Part shown: piece after piece, positions 1 to 9,930 of the stretch
Layout of the letters: every line of letters starts with the position of its first letter
How positions within the stretch are numbered: the first letter of the stretch is position 1
Assembly: GCF_036373705.1 (NCBI RefSeq)
Contig: NC_089867.1
Span: 2,503,501-2,567,500, forward strand
From: Amia ocellicauda
Lineage: Eukaryota; Chordata; Actinopteri; Amiiformes; Amiidae
DNA: 64,000 bases
Direction: 5' to 3'
Program-made: the position numbers and the translations under genes
The notes under the pieces: generated by a model
What the model was told of the DNA's origin: nothing
Seen by the model: only the letters and a program-made list of their open reading frames with translations
Databases searched by the model: none

Positions 1-1364
1 CTGGTGTACGTTTGAATTTTGCGCCCATAGAAACACAGGGAGTTTTATTCGCCCGCACAAACAAGACGAAAAGACCGCCTTGCCGAGAGCCCTCCTCCTG
101 CTCCTCCAGCTGCCGTCAACGCTGGCTTCCCCTGACTTTTGCAAACTGCACTGTGAATGGCTACAGACAGCATGGAAACCAAGGCATTTAAATCCCTAGT
201 GTTAAAGCGCAAACGTTGTTTATCAAATACCGAACACAAGCCAGCCGAGCCCGCCATGATGTTCAATACATGCATACACACATTATATATAATTAAATGA
301 AAGCACTAGCTGAACAATTTTGTTTGCAGGCTGAAGTTAATTCCCGTTTGTCTTATTTTGTCGCAGACTTGATTAAAGTAGCAGCACAAGGCGGCTGCTT
401 ACTGAACAATGACGCAGTTTGGCTATTTGATATCGGGACATACATACATACATACATACATACATGTCAATTGAATGCTGGAGAATTAAAGCCACCACTA
501 ATTAATCTTAAAACTGGGTATACCTGAAGATATCAGATCCTTCTCATCACATTTAACTTAAGCGGTGTAGCATCAGCATCACGTTTGGTAAACAAACAAA
601 CAAAAAAAAGGCTGAAGGATTTACACTAAGTTAAAGAAAACCGACTGTCATAGGTGGGTACAACTAAAACCACGCCTCTCCTGTTTTTGTCTGGGAAAAC
701 ACAGCTACAATGTCTTAATTGAATTTAAACTGTCACGACGAAGCGAATACTTTTTCTAAACGACTTATTCCATTTGGCTGTAATCTTCCAATGAATCCCG
801 TTTTCGGTTTACTTTACATTAAATGCCATTATGACACATCTGCCCGTTGCATAGGCCTATATAATAGTTAACTAAAATGACAAAAAAAAAAGTTTACTTA
901 CAGAGGCTTGTAAGAAAAATGTCAGTGGGATGAAAAAACAGTGCGCTAGTATAAAACCTACTCCATCTTAATTAAAAACACAGCGGAACTCCCCCCTGGT
1001 GAAGCGAAACATATGCACGTTCAAATTTCGTTACTTAATCTGTGATTGGTCAACATAAAACCTGTGGCTGAACCTTTACCGTAGTACTTAACGTATGTGG
1101 GCCTGCAATCGATTACCGTATTTTTCAAAAAGAGGAACCATTAACTATCATTATTATTATTTATTTATTAGCAGACTTACAAAATATAAGCGCAATACAA
1201 AGTGACATTGGTAAAAATTCAGTCAATGCTTATAATACTGGATTACAAAATATTGTTAAAAACGCAAATATTGTTACTCAGCCTATTTTAAAATACCCTT
1301 TATGTCTCTCGAATTTATAAAATCTGAAAGCTAATTCTCGACTATTATATTTCATATTAACAAA
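1..1364. other. Region upstream of polr2k, no supported gene
   Basis: Mostly AT-rich unique-looking sequence. The first 280 bases are more GC-rich and hold a 78-codon minus-strand open frame that I do not recognise. In other vertebrates fbxo43 lies head-to-head with polr2k, so a 5' exon or promoter of fbxo43 could lie here or just outside the window. That is inference from synteny; nothing in the sequence proves it. Confidence 0.4.
438..464. repeat. (CATA)n microsatellite
   Basis: About seven uninterrupted tetranucleotide repeats. Confidence 0.9.
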
Positions 1365-1475
<111 letters not shown>

Positions 1476-1512
1476 CGTTTATTCAAGGATAACAGAGGTC
1501 GCGGTCGTGTAC

Positions 1513-1605
1513 CGCAGATTTCCTCAGTTTTGTACAGATCTGCAGAATTCCACTGATCCCATAGGTGGAGCAGCGCAGAACTGCGCAGGACTGCGGAAAT
1601 CTGCG
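1513..1605. repeat. Short inverted repeat near the polr2k promoter
   Basis: Eleven-base perfect inverted arms (CGCAGATTTCC at 1513-1523 and its reverse complement at 1595-1605) flank about 71 bases rich in CTGCG-like motifs. It could be a small foldback element or simply part of the promoter. Confidence 0.4.
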
Positions 1606-1758
1606 CTACACAAACGCAACAAGAGTTTTCAAGTTCCTAATATCTAGCCAATTGGCAGAGAGTTTATTGTGGACCAATCCGTGCTTCCATTGTACTGCAC
1701 GCAAGCAACAGACTGCGCCTGCGCTTTACATTTCTTGGTCTGAACACGGGGAGCTGTG
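1565..1758 (+). other. Candidate 5' noncoding exon of polr2k
   Basis: The first polr2k coding exon begins at a splice acceptor (AG at 2126-2127), so a noncoding exon must lie upstream. A good donor (GTG|GTGAGT) follows position 1758 in the most GC-rich nearby stretch. The transcription start is not visible, and no TATA box or other core motif is convincing. Confidence 0.35.
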
Positions 1759-2127
1759 GTGAGTGTACTGTAATAATATATAATACAAATTAAATAGATA
1801 ATAATAGTTATGCGTCCGTTCCAAAGATATAGCTTTTTATATATTTTAAAGTTTTTTTTCTTTCAATTGAGTTAGATTATAGGCATCACCTGTTTCCTTT
1901 TACTATTGTTCAAGGCGTGTATTTTGTATTTATTAAAATGCTTTAAACACGTTGCCAAACATTTTACAATAAAGTTAATACTCGTTATAAGTGAGGACAG
2001 AATTAGAAACTGTCAACACATGCCTTTAGTGTATGAATGTTTTACTATGGATTATGTTCGTGTATGCATTTTACGTGAAATGTTGGCCTTTGTGACATAT
2101 TGTTAATAGTGTTTTCCTTCGTTTTAG

Positions 2128-2200
2128 CCCAGTATAAACATGGATCCACAGAAAGATGTTCAACCTCCAAAACAGCAACCCATGATTTATATTTGTGGAG
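2128..2200 (+). CDS. polr2k: polr2k coding exon 1 (coding from 2140)
   Basis: Acceptor TTTTAG at 2122-2127, 12 nt of 5' UTR, then ATG at 2140. Encodes residues 1-20 including the first zinc ligand C19. Donor GTAATA follows 2200; phase 1. Confidence 0.93.
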
Positions 2201-3314
2201 GTAATATGTGTGCTGATTGCAAAGAAAAAAATAAAACGCGTTTACGTATAATACTTAATTTCTGGGCTCATAAATCCTATTGTAAATATAGGGTCGGTAG
2301 GTATCGGTATTGCATTTTATATATTTCAGCTTGTGCGCAGTGTACTACTGAAGATACATTTTCAGAATTTTAAGAAAATGCTGGCTTCCGTGCTATTCCC
2401 TGAAGATTAACAGCATTACCCATACCTTTTAATTTATTTTTTATGTCGTCCCTGTAAAGAGGTTTTAAATCCGATTGGAGTTGGGTTAAATGTGTAAATA
2501 GATGTACAAGGTATTATGTTATCACAGAAAATAGTTTAGTTTGTAGGGGATGCATTATGCGTTATTAAAATTCGTAACTTGCTCTGAATGACGTTAATGT
2601 TTTTGTTGGTTTGTTTTTGGTTTCTTTTGACAGAATGCCATACAGAAAATGAAATTAAAGCGAGGGACCCAATCAGATGCAGAGAATGTGGCTACAGGAT
2701 AATGTATAAGAAAAGGACAAAAAGACGTATCCTTTTGTTAAAACAAAAACATCAACAAATTTCAGTTTGGTTGACAGATATGCAGAGTTCCTGAAACCTT
2801 TCTCACATAATCTTGAAAATGGTCACAATCTTTTAGGCGTTAATGTGTTGCGTAAAAACTACAATACTTATTATTATAAGAAGACTGTTTTTAACTGAAA
2901 GATAAAAACAATAGATGTCAATAAGTGAATGATGAAAAGAGTTTACTCTTTTATATACTGTATTTCAAGAATTATAATCCATATTGTAGCAATATACAAA
3001 CTGAAATACACAATATTCTTGATAGTTAAACTTATGGTTGAATTAACACTTTTTTTTTCTAATACAAACAGTATTTTTGATTTCACTACATAATGGTAGG
3101 TTCTTTTTGATTTCATAATCTGGTTTAATATGATACTTTTACTTTTCAACAAAATCTACATTAAATTCAAGCCTTTTCCATAAGTGTGATTTAATGTTGA
3201 TATATCACAGTGTTTAATCTGTCATGATGTTTGGAATACTCTAATTTCTTCTATTGGTAAAGTTTTCATAACTTAACTGCTCCAACTCCAGTGGTTGTGT
3301 TTGATGCCCGGTGA
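2140..3314 (+). CDS. polr2k: RPABC4 (Rpb12), common subunit of RNA polymerases I, II and III
   Basis: Coding exons 2140-2200, 2634-2726 and 3292-3314 join to 177 nt (58 aa plus stop), exactly the usual length. The protein is a small zinc ribbon of the polymerase core that contacts the Rpb3/Rpb10/Rpb11 platform in the nucleus. Zinc ligands are visible as CGEC (C19, C22, interrupted by intron 1) and CREC (C36, C39). The basic stretch YKKRTKR and the terminal VVFDAR match the vertebrate family. Intron phases agree at both joins (phase 1 each). The start ATG lies 12 nt after an acceptor, and the N-terminus [10 protein letters not shown] is family-typical. The donor after 2726 (GAC|GTATCC) is weak but is required to reach the conserved C-terminus. 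It sits upstream of spag1 on the same strand, as in human 8q22, which supports orthology. Confidence 0.96.
2634..2726 (+). CDS. polr2k: polr2k coding exon 2
   Basis: Acceptor TTTTGACAG precedes it. Encodes residues 21-51 with ligands C22, C36 and C39. The donor GTATCC is weak; phase 1. Confidence 0.93.
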
Positions 3315-3475
3315 ATTCTCCTGTCTAATGGATCTCTACAGAAGATTAATTTACTTTTTCTTTTGTGTTCCTTTTTTTGTATATTCAGATTTGGTTTACA
3401 CGTAGTCATTACCCAGTGCTCCTAACAGGAATGTAAATTATTGAATAGGTTTGTAATAAAAATAACAAAACCACC
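3292..3475 (+). CDS. polr2k: polr2k terminal exon (coding to 3314, then 3' UTR)
   Basis: Acceptor AACTCCAG ends at 3291. Only 23 coding bases remain, completing residue 52 and encoding VVFDAR and TGA at 3312-3314. The 3' UTR is short, with AATAAA at 3455; the cleavage position is approximate. Confidence 0.9.
3455..3460 (+). terminator. polr2k: polr2k polyadenylation signal
   Basis: Canonical AATAAA 141 bases after the stop codon, followed by a T-rich stretch. Confidence 0.75.
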
Positions 3476-3479
3476 AAAC

Positions 3480-4200
3480 TCTTCTGTATGTTTATTATGA
3501 TGTTACTTTTTTGGGTGTGAAATTACATATTTCCTCTTAATGTTGTAATAGTAAGTTGAGAACAGTGTTGAAATCCAGCAAAGATGTCTCACTGTTAGTA
3601 GAGCTGACTACTATAATAGTAGTGAAACTGATGTTGCCTATATCTCTGGAATTGTGTTGTGTTAGTTGTGAGTGCTGTGTTGTTATGGAATAGGATGTGA
3701 CTGGACCTCTGGAAACTCACATTTTTCTGTTGTGCAGCAGGTGCAGAGATTTCCATGTACACTAGTACATACTGTATGTCGCCGTATCGGGGTGGGGGTT
3801 TTAGAGTTAGCCCTCGAGCACAGAGCCATTAAGAGTTTGAATCATTGAGTCATTGAGCTGCTGGGGTTTGGGTTATTGTATGTATATTTTAATTGTTATT
3901 TCTAATTTCTTTACACTTTCTCCATTATCATTTGTAAATGAACATTAAATGAATAATTTGAGTCCCAATATTCTTATTTCTAAGGGTGGCTTACAAATAA
4001 GTCTAACCTTGCAAACACTGTATTAAGACTTTTGGAATTTAATTTAATTTGAATAGAGAAATGTACCAGACCTGGTACTGAATCATTTAAACTGTTGAAC
4101 CATCATAATTGTATTGAAAAATTCCACCTTACATCGATTCGCCCCCCTTAAATGGGTCTGTGCCCTCCCTCTGCTACCCCATTCAAAATGCTTCCTACCT
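3480..4200. other. Intergenic sequence, nothing recognised
   Basis: AT-rich sequence between polr2k and the tandem array. I see no reading frame, RNA gene or repeat that I can support. Confidence 0.5.
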
Positions 4201-4313
4201 ACCTACATACATAATGTACAATTCTATATTTCCTTGTCTCTCACCACTTTCTCATTCACCCATTACAGCCGAGTCAGCGATGACATCACAGAGCACAAAC
4301 ATGTTCTGTCCGT

Positions 4314-4316
<3 letters not shown>

Positions 4317-4362
<46 letters not shown>
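4317..4362. repeat. (CT)n microsatellite inside the first array unit
   Basis: Twenty or more CT dinucleotides. It creates spurious Leu/Ser open frames. Confidence 0.95.
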
Positions 4363-4365
<3 letters not shown>

Positions 4366-6352
4366 TCATTGGCATATCAAAGATGACATCACAGTAACCT
4401 GCTTTTATATCCTCAATCTGTCAGTCAGTCAGGCTGGCTGGCTGGCTCATAGGCAGGTCTGCACTGCATTTTTCAACCCAATAATTAAAGGAGGTGCATA
4501 GCGCACTGCCCCAGTCCCCCTCCTTAGTCCCTCAATTCAATTCAACTCAACTAAATTTCATTCACTTCACTTCACTTCAAGAGAGTTTATTGCCATGAAT
4601 TACAATCAGCTGTGTGGCCACTCATTCCTACCTACATACAAAATAGAGAAAACAAAATCTGAAATTGAATACTACCAGTCTATCTCTCCTTCTCTCTCTT
4701 TACTATCAAACTCATAAATTGTAGCCTAGTCAGGGATGACACCACAGAGCACATACATGCTCTGTCCCTCCCTCCCACTGACCAGCATTTATATCCTCAG
4801 TCAGTCAGTCAGGCTAGCTGGCTTGGCTGGCAGGCTGACAGTTTCGTCTGCACTGCATTTTTCAACCCCCAAATTAAAGGGGGTGCAGAGCACACTCCCT
4901 CATTCCCCCTCCCTCCTTCAATTCAATTCAAATCAATTCAATTTAATTCAAGAGACTTTATTGCCATGACTTACAATCACCTGTGTGTCCATTACTTCCT
5001 ACCTGCATACATAATAGAGACAAATATAACAGTCATCACAGTGACCAGCATTTACATTCTCGGCCGTCAGTCAGTCAGTCAGGCTAGCTGGCTTGGGTGT
5101 TTGGCTGGCTGGCTGACAGGCAGGTCTGCACTGCATTTTTAAACCCAATAATTAAATGAGGTGCATAGTGCACTGCCCCAGCCCCCCCCTCACTCCCTCA
5201 ATTCAATTCAATTCAATTCAAGAGACTTTATTGTCATGACTTACAATCAGCAGTGTGTGCACTGCTACATTCCTACATTCCTACATTCCTACCTACATTC
5301 ATCATATATTAAAAACAATCTCAATAAAAAACATACCAGTCTATTTCTACTTCTCGCACTACACTCTTTCACCCATTGTAGCCCAGTCAGTGATGACATC
5401 ACAGAGCACATACATGCAATGTCCCTCCCTCCCTGTCTCTCTCACCTCATTGGCAGATCAGCGATGACATCACAGTGACCAGCATTTATATGCTCAGTCA
5501 GTCAGTCAGTCAGTCATGCTAGCAGTCTTGGGTGGCTGGCTGGCTGGCTGGCTGGCTGGCGGGCGGACAGGCAGGTCTGCACTGCCTTTTTAAACCCAAA
5601 AAATAGAGAAGGTGCATAGTGCACTGTCCCAGTTCCCCTCCTCACTCCCTCAATTCAATTGAACTCAGCTCAATTCAATTCAATTCAATTCACTTGACTT
5701 CAATTCAAGAGAGTTTATTGCCATGACTTACAATCATCTGTGTGGCCACTCATTCCTACCTACATACAAAAGAGAAAACAAAATCTGAAATTGAATACTA
5801 CCAGTATATCTGTCCTTCTCTCTCTTTACTATCTGACTCATCAATTGTAGCCCAGTCAGGGATGACACCACAGAGCACATACATTCTCTGTCCCGCCCTC
5901 CCTCTATCTCTCACCTGATTGGCAGATCAGTGATGACATCACAGTGACCACCATTTATATGCTCAGTCAGTCAATCATTCATTCTGTCAGTCATCATGCT
6001 AGCTGGCTTGGCTGTTTGGTTGATTGGCTAGCTGGCTGACAGGCAGGTCTGCACTACAGTTTTCAACCCAATAAATAAAGGAGGTGAATAGTATACTGCT
6101 CCAGTCCCCCTCCTCACTCCCTTAATTCACTTCACTTCAATTCAATTCAAGAGAGTTGATTGCCATGACTTACAATAAGCTGTGTGTTCACTCCGTCCTA
6201 CCTACATACATAATAAAGACAAAACTAACAGAATATGAATAATTAAAGTCTAAATCTCAGTATAAAACATATCAGTGTATTTTTCCTTCTCGCTCTACAC
6301 TATCTCTTTCACCCATTGTAGACGAGCCAGCGATGACATCAAAGAGCACATA

Positions 6353-7569
6353 CACCGATCAGCCATAACATTATGACCACTTGCCTAATATTGTGTAGGT
6401 CCCCCTTTTGCCGCCAAAACAGCCCTGACCAGTCGTGGCATGGACTCCACTAGACCTCTGAAGGTGTGCTGTGGTATCTGGCACCAAGATGTTAGCAGCA
6501 GATCCTTTAAGTTCTGTAAGTTGTGAGGTGGGGCCTCCATGGATCGGACTGTTTGTCCAGCACATCCCACAGATGCTCGATTGGAATGAGATCTGGGGAA
6601 TTTGGAGGCCAAGTCAACACCTTGAACTCATTGTTGTATTCCTCAAACCATTCCTGAACCATTTTTGCTTTGTGGCAGGGTGCATTATCCTGCTGAAAAA
6701 GGCCAATGCCATCAGGGAATACTGTTTCCATGAAAGGGTGTACATGGTCTGCAACAATGCTTAGGTAGATGGTACGTGTGAAAGTAACATCCACATGAAT
6801 GGCAGGACCCAAGGTTTCCCAGCAGAACATTGCCCAAAGCATCACACTGCCTCCGCCGGCTTGCCTTCTTCCCATAGTGCATCCTGGTGCCATGTGTTCT
6901 CCAGGTAAGCGATGCACACGCACCCGGCCATACACGTGATGTAAATGAAAACGTGATTCATCAGACCAGGGCACCTTCTTCCATTGCTCGGTGGTCCAGT
7001 TCTGATGCTCACGTGCCCATTGTAGGCGCTTTTGGCAGTGGACAGGGGTCAGCATGGGCACCCTGACTGGTCTGCGGCCACGCAGCCCCATACGCAACAA
7101 ACTGCGATGCACTGTGTGTTCTGACACCTTTCTATTAGAACCAGCATGAACTTTTTCAGCAATTTGAGCTACAGTAGCTCGTCTGTTGGATCGGACCACA
7201 CGGGCCAGCCTTCGCTCCCCACGTGCATCAATGAGCCTTGGCCGCCCATGACCCTGTCGCCGGTTCACCACTTTTTCCTTCCTTGGACCACTTTTGATAA
7301 GTACTGACCACTGCAGACCAGGAACACCCCACAAGAGCTGCAGTTTTGGAGATGCTCTGACCCAGTCGTCTAGCCATCAAAATTTGGCCCTTGTCAAAGT
7401 CGCTCAGATCCTTACGCTTGCCCATTTTTCCTGCTTCTAACACATCAACTTTGAGGACAAAATGTTCACTTGCTGTATAATATATCCCACCCACTGACAG
7501 GTGACATGATAACGAGATCAGTGTTTTCACTTCACCTGTCAGTGGTCATAATGTTATAGCTGATTGGTT
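6353..7569 (-). mobile_element. Tc1-like DNA transposon, nearly full length, DD36E type
   Basis: A 1217 bp element with terminal inverted repeats of about 28 bases (CACCGATCAGCCATAACATT at the left; the reverse complement of the right end begins AACCAATCAGCTATAACATT). It is flanked by TA at 6351-6352 and 7570-7571, the expected Tc1/mariner target duplication. It interrupts a unit of the tandem array, which resumes in register at 7572. The transposase lies on the minus strand. A deleted relative lies at 17887-18782. Confidence 0.93.
6385..7425 (-). pseudogene. Tc1-like transposase with two frameshifts
   Basis: The reading starts at [10 protein letters not shown] (7425) with a helix-turn-helix N-terminus and ends at GGPTQY (6385). 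The frame breaks near 7275, after SKEGK, and near 6555, after VLDKQ, where one base appears missing; otherwise it is open. The catalytic residues are visible: D in WSDESRF, D in FQQDNAPCH and E in PDLIPIEHLW. There are 36 residues between the second D and E, which differs from the 34 of classical Tc1 and fits the DD36E group. As it stands the gene cannot make a full transposase. Confidence 0.9.
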
Positions 7570-7908
7570 TACATGCACTGTTCCTCCCTCCCTGTCTCTC
7601 TCACCTCATTGGCGGATCAGCGATGACATCACAGTGACCAGCATTTATATGCTCAGTCAGTCAATCTGTCAGACTAGCTGCCGTGGCTGGCTGGCTGGCA
7701 GGCTGGTGGACAGGCAGGTCTGCATTTTTCAACCCAATTATTAAAGGAGGTGCATAGTGCACTGTCCAAGTCCCCCTCCTCACTCGCTCAATTCAATTCA
7801 ATTTAATCTTATTCAATTGATTGCCATGACTTACAATCAGCAGTGTGGCAACTGCAACTACCTACATACATTCCTACCTTCATTCATAAGAAAGAATTTG
7901 AATATGGG

Positions 7909-8080
7909 TTATCGTTTTCCAGACCGGCTCCCACACTCTTTGGACCCATGGAATGCACACAAGCACTCCATACAAAACTCAAAGGCACAATCTTCCTGAC
8001 TGCATATGCCTTGCTTCTTGACAGGGTGACACTTGGCAGGACACAGCCTTAAAGTCATCGTTGAAGAATGTTTTGGGAAC
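7909..8080 (-). pseudogene. Orphan zinc-binding-region exon of an Emi2 (FBXO43)-like gene
   Basis: The minus strand has a good acceptor (CTCAATTTGCAG), then 172 nt open to a stop at 7909-7911. The translation ends in a cysteine cluster typical of the ZBR of Emi-family F-box proteins (inhibitors of the anaphase-promoting complex): KKQGICSQEDC, FEFCMECLCAFHGSKEC. It is closer to Emi2/FBXO43 (FDFCxxCLCAYHG) than to Emi1. The first Cys pair reads LCPAKC, about five residues shorter than the usual CPxCxxPAK, so a zinc ligand spacing is altered. No F-box exon or large N-terminal frame lies on this strand up to spag1, and the true fbxo43 locus is expected upstream of polr2k, so this looks like a displaced or duplicated fragment. 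Confidence 0.7.
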
Positions 8081-8426
8081 CTGCAAATTGAGAGTGAACA
8101 GATGTAGTAGTAGTCTATGTAGAAGTAGTAGTCAGTCATGTTTTGAAAAGTGACTTTGATCATGCTAATGTCTATATTGCAAACATTTAACTAATAAAAT
8201 GTAACAATTTGTTAAAGTCTCAAAATAACCCTGTATACCTGAAACAAGGTAATTCAAACAGCTTCTTAAATCAGTATTCTTTCATAGACTTTTCTTCCCT
8301 TAATAATTTAGCTTAGAATTAATTTAGTGCTCCACAGCAAACATGCAAATCACTGAACTGAATAAAAGAGCTTTCAAACAAATAATTTAGCATATTCTCT
8401 TCAGGCCTCTAACAAGTTACATAACA

Positions 8427-8690
8427 TGCAACAGTATTCAGACCCTCTCAGTTTTCACATTTTGTTGCTTTAAAGCTTGCAGTCATGACATTTGTACAAT
8501 GCTAACACACAACCTATTCCACACAGCAAAACAAGAAAGTAAATAGAGACTTAATATGAAATAATATTGGAAAAGTCATGATTGCATAACTATTCAAAAC
8601 CTTTGGTGCAGAAAACCTAAATTCAGGCCTCTGTCTCAAAGCCCACATGGAGTTTGCAACAAAGCACCCCAGTGATCCTACAAAAATTAC
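8427..8690 (+). mobile_element. Decayed Tc1-like fragment
   Basis: Begins with ACAGTATTCAGACCCTCTCA and TTCACATTTTGTTGCTTTAA, the terminal sequence also seen at 12543. It ends with a relic of the transposase region (HMEFA-like, GGAGTTTGCAACAAAGCACC). Boundaries are approximate. Confidence 0.6.
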
Positions 8691-8777
8691 ATAACCCTGC
8701 AGGCCGAGGCCATAGTATCCATCACAACAGTGCTCTGCCCAGTGCTGGAATGGTTTTCAAACAAAATTAATTAATTT
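8691..8777. repeat. Inverted repeat, left arm
   Basis: Eighty-seven bases that match the reverse complement of 9374-9459 with about four differences. The two arms are separated by about 600 bases. The left arm directly abuts the Tc1 relic. Confidence 0.85.
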
Positions 8778-9373
8778 GCCTGAAGTTATGTCAGAGTAAC
8801 AGAAATTGTGGCCTACAATGGCATCTTCTGTTGGAGATGAAATTATACAAATGAACTATGGGAAAATTTAATACTTTGTCACCAGTTTACCTTATTCATT
8901 TTGTCAGAAATATTTAATATGTATGTTCAAAGACAAGAAAGCATAGTGCTATCAGTTTTTCTCTTTTCATAAGACATTATTTTTTTGTTGTACTTTGCTG
9001 GTAAATCCAGAATACATTCCTGAATTTATTATCTGGTTTCTATGGAAACAATAGGTTATAGAATTTTCATATTGTAATGCCATGTTCTAGAACATTAATC
9101 ATAGTTAACTAAGTTAACTAATTTATTCTGCAATCAGAGAAACTAAAACCAGCACTTACATTCTTGTAATTTAATTTATATTCTAAAACCCAAAAAAAAA
9201 GTCTTTCTACATTTTCTTGTTAAGTATTGACAATATTCTATTTATAAAGATGATCTAAATAAGGGTGAAAATCTTCAACTTTAAGACTTAGTGACACCTC
9301 CAAATATATTTTTAATTGTACATGGGTACATACAGGTAAAATTTATTTCTGTTCCTCTCATATAGCTAGAGGG

Positions 9374-9459
9374 AAATTAATTAATTTTGTTTGAAAACCA
9401 TTTCAGCACTGGGCAGAGCGCTGTTGTGATGGATACTATGGCCTCGGCTGCAGGGTTAC
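9374..9459. repeat. Inverted repeat, right arm
   Basis: Partner of 8691-8777. On the plus strand this arm reads HWAERCCDGYYGLGC, a cysteine pattern like the start of an EGF-type or stabilin-type repeat. That resemblance is by eye only. Confidence 0.85.
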
Positions 9460-9930
9460 TCCACCTCCATTACTTATTCCAAGAAAACCAACCGTGGCAA
9501 CACGGTCTTCTGGGAATCGTTCCCCCACAGAATTATCCTGAAGAGGGACTGGCCTCATCCCTCTGTTGCCTCCCCATCCTCTGCCATGTGTCCTCGTAAA
9601 CAGAGAGGTGCTGAGGCCATGGGGAAGGGGAGGTTGCAGTCAGATGGAAAACTCACAGGGACATTCTGGCAGTGCAGCCCTGGAGAAGGCCAGGGACTTT
9701 CCTGTGGCCCTTGTGTCTCCATAGTCAATGCAGAGGTACGGTGGGGCAGGTGAAAGATGGGCAGTGTTGATCAGTGGTATCGCAGGTGTGTCTCTTTGTC
9801 TCAGGTGGAGGAGAGATGGCTGGAGGAGAACTGTACACAGAATTATTCCCTCATTAACCCACAGAAGACCCAAATGGAGACCCTACAGCCTGGCCAGGGA
9901 AGTACCCCCAGCCCCACTAGCACGTGAGAG
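9405..9930 (+). pseudogene. Cysteine-rich coding-like sequence, identity unknown
   Basis: Several GC-richer blocks look exon-like: CCDGYYGLGC near 9420-9450, CSPGEGQGLSCGPC near 9670-9712, and a block near 9807-9928 that follows a TTTGTCTCAG acceptor and ends at a GTGAG donor (AC|GTGAGAG). The frames do not join into one protein that I recognise, and stops lie between them. It may be a decayed EGF-domain gene fragment, an unannotated gene, or chance. Confidence 0.3.

Larger units (their letters stand above)
4200..7890. repeat. Diverged tandem array, unit about 445-485 bp
   Basis: The same block recurs in order: GATGACATCACAGAGCACA, a TCCCTCCCTC stretch, a second GATGACATCACAGTGACCAG, (CAGT)n, (GGCT)n, GCAGGTCTGCACTGC, an (AATTC)n stretch, then AAGAGACTTTATTGCCATGA and a CCTACCTACATACA block. 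Copies of the first landmark lie near 4279, 4735, 5391, 5861 and 6332, and copies of the TTTATTGCCATGA landmark near 4580, 4950, 5222, 5707, 6150 and 7820. Spacing is about 445-485 once the 1.2 kb Tc1 insertion is removed; two units are shortened. The (AATTC)n plus TTTATTGCCATGA piece resembles the reverse-complemented tail of fish non-LTR elements, so the unit may have begun as retroelement sequence. No protein is encoded. Confidence 0.85.

Noticed and set aside
45..281. 78-codon minus-strand frame at the window start
   Set aside because: No recognisable domain. It could be fbxo43 5' sequence by synteny, but there is not enough to call a gene.
4160..4501. Leu/Ser-repeat open frames
   Set aside because: Produced by the CT microsatellite within the tandem array, with no protein-like composition.
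4200..7890. CRISPR-like direct repeats
   Set aside because: The period is about 450 bases with diverged whole units, no short repeat/spacer pattern, and the DNA is vertebrate.
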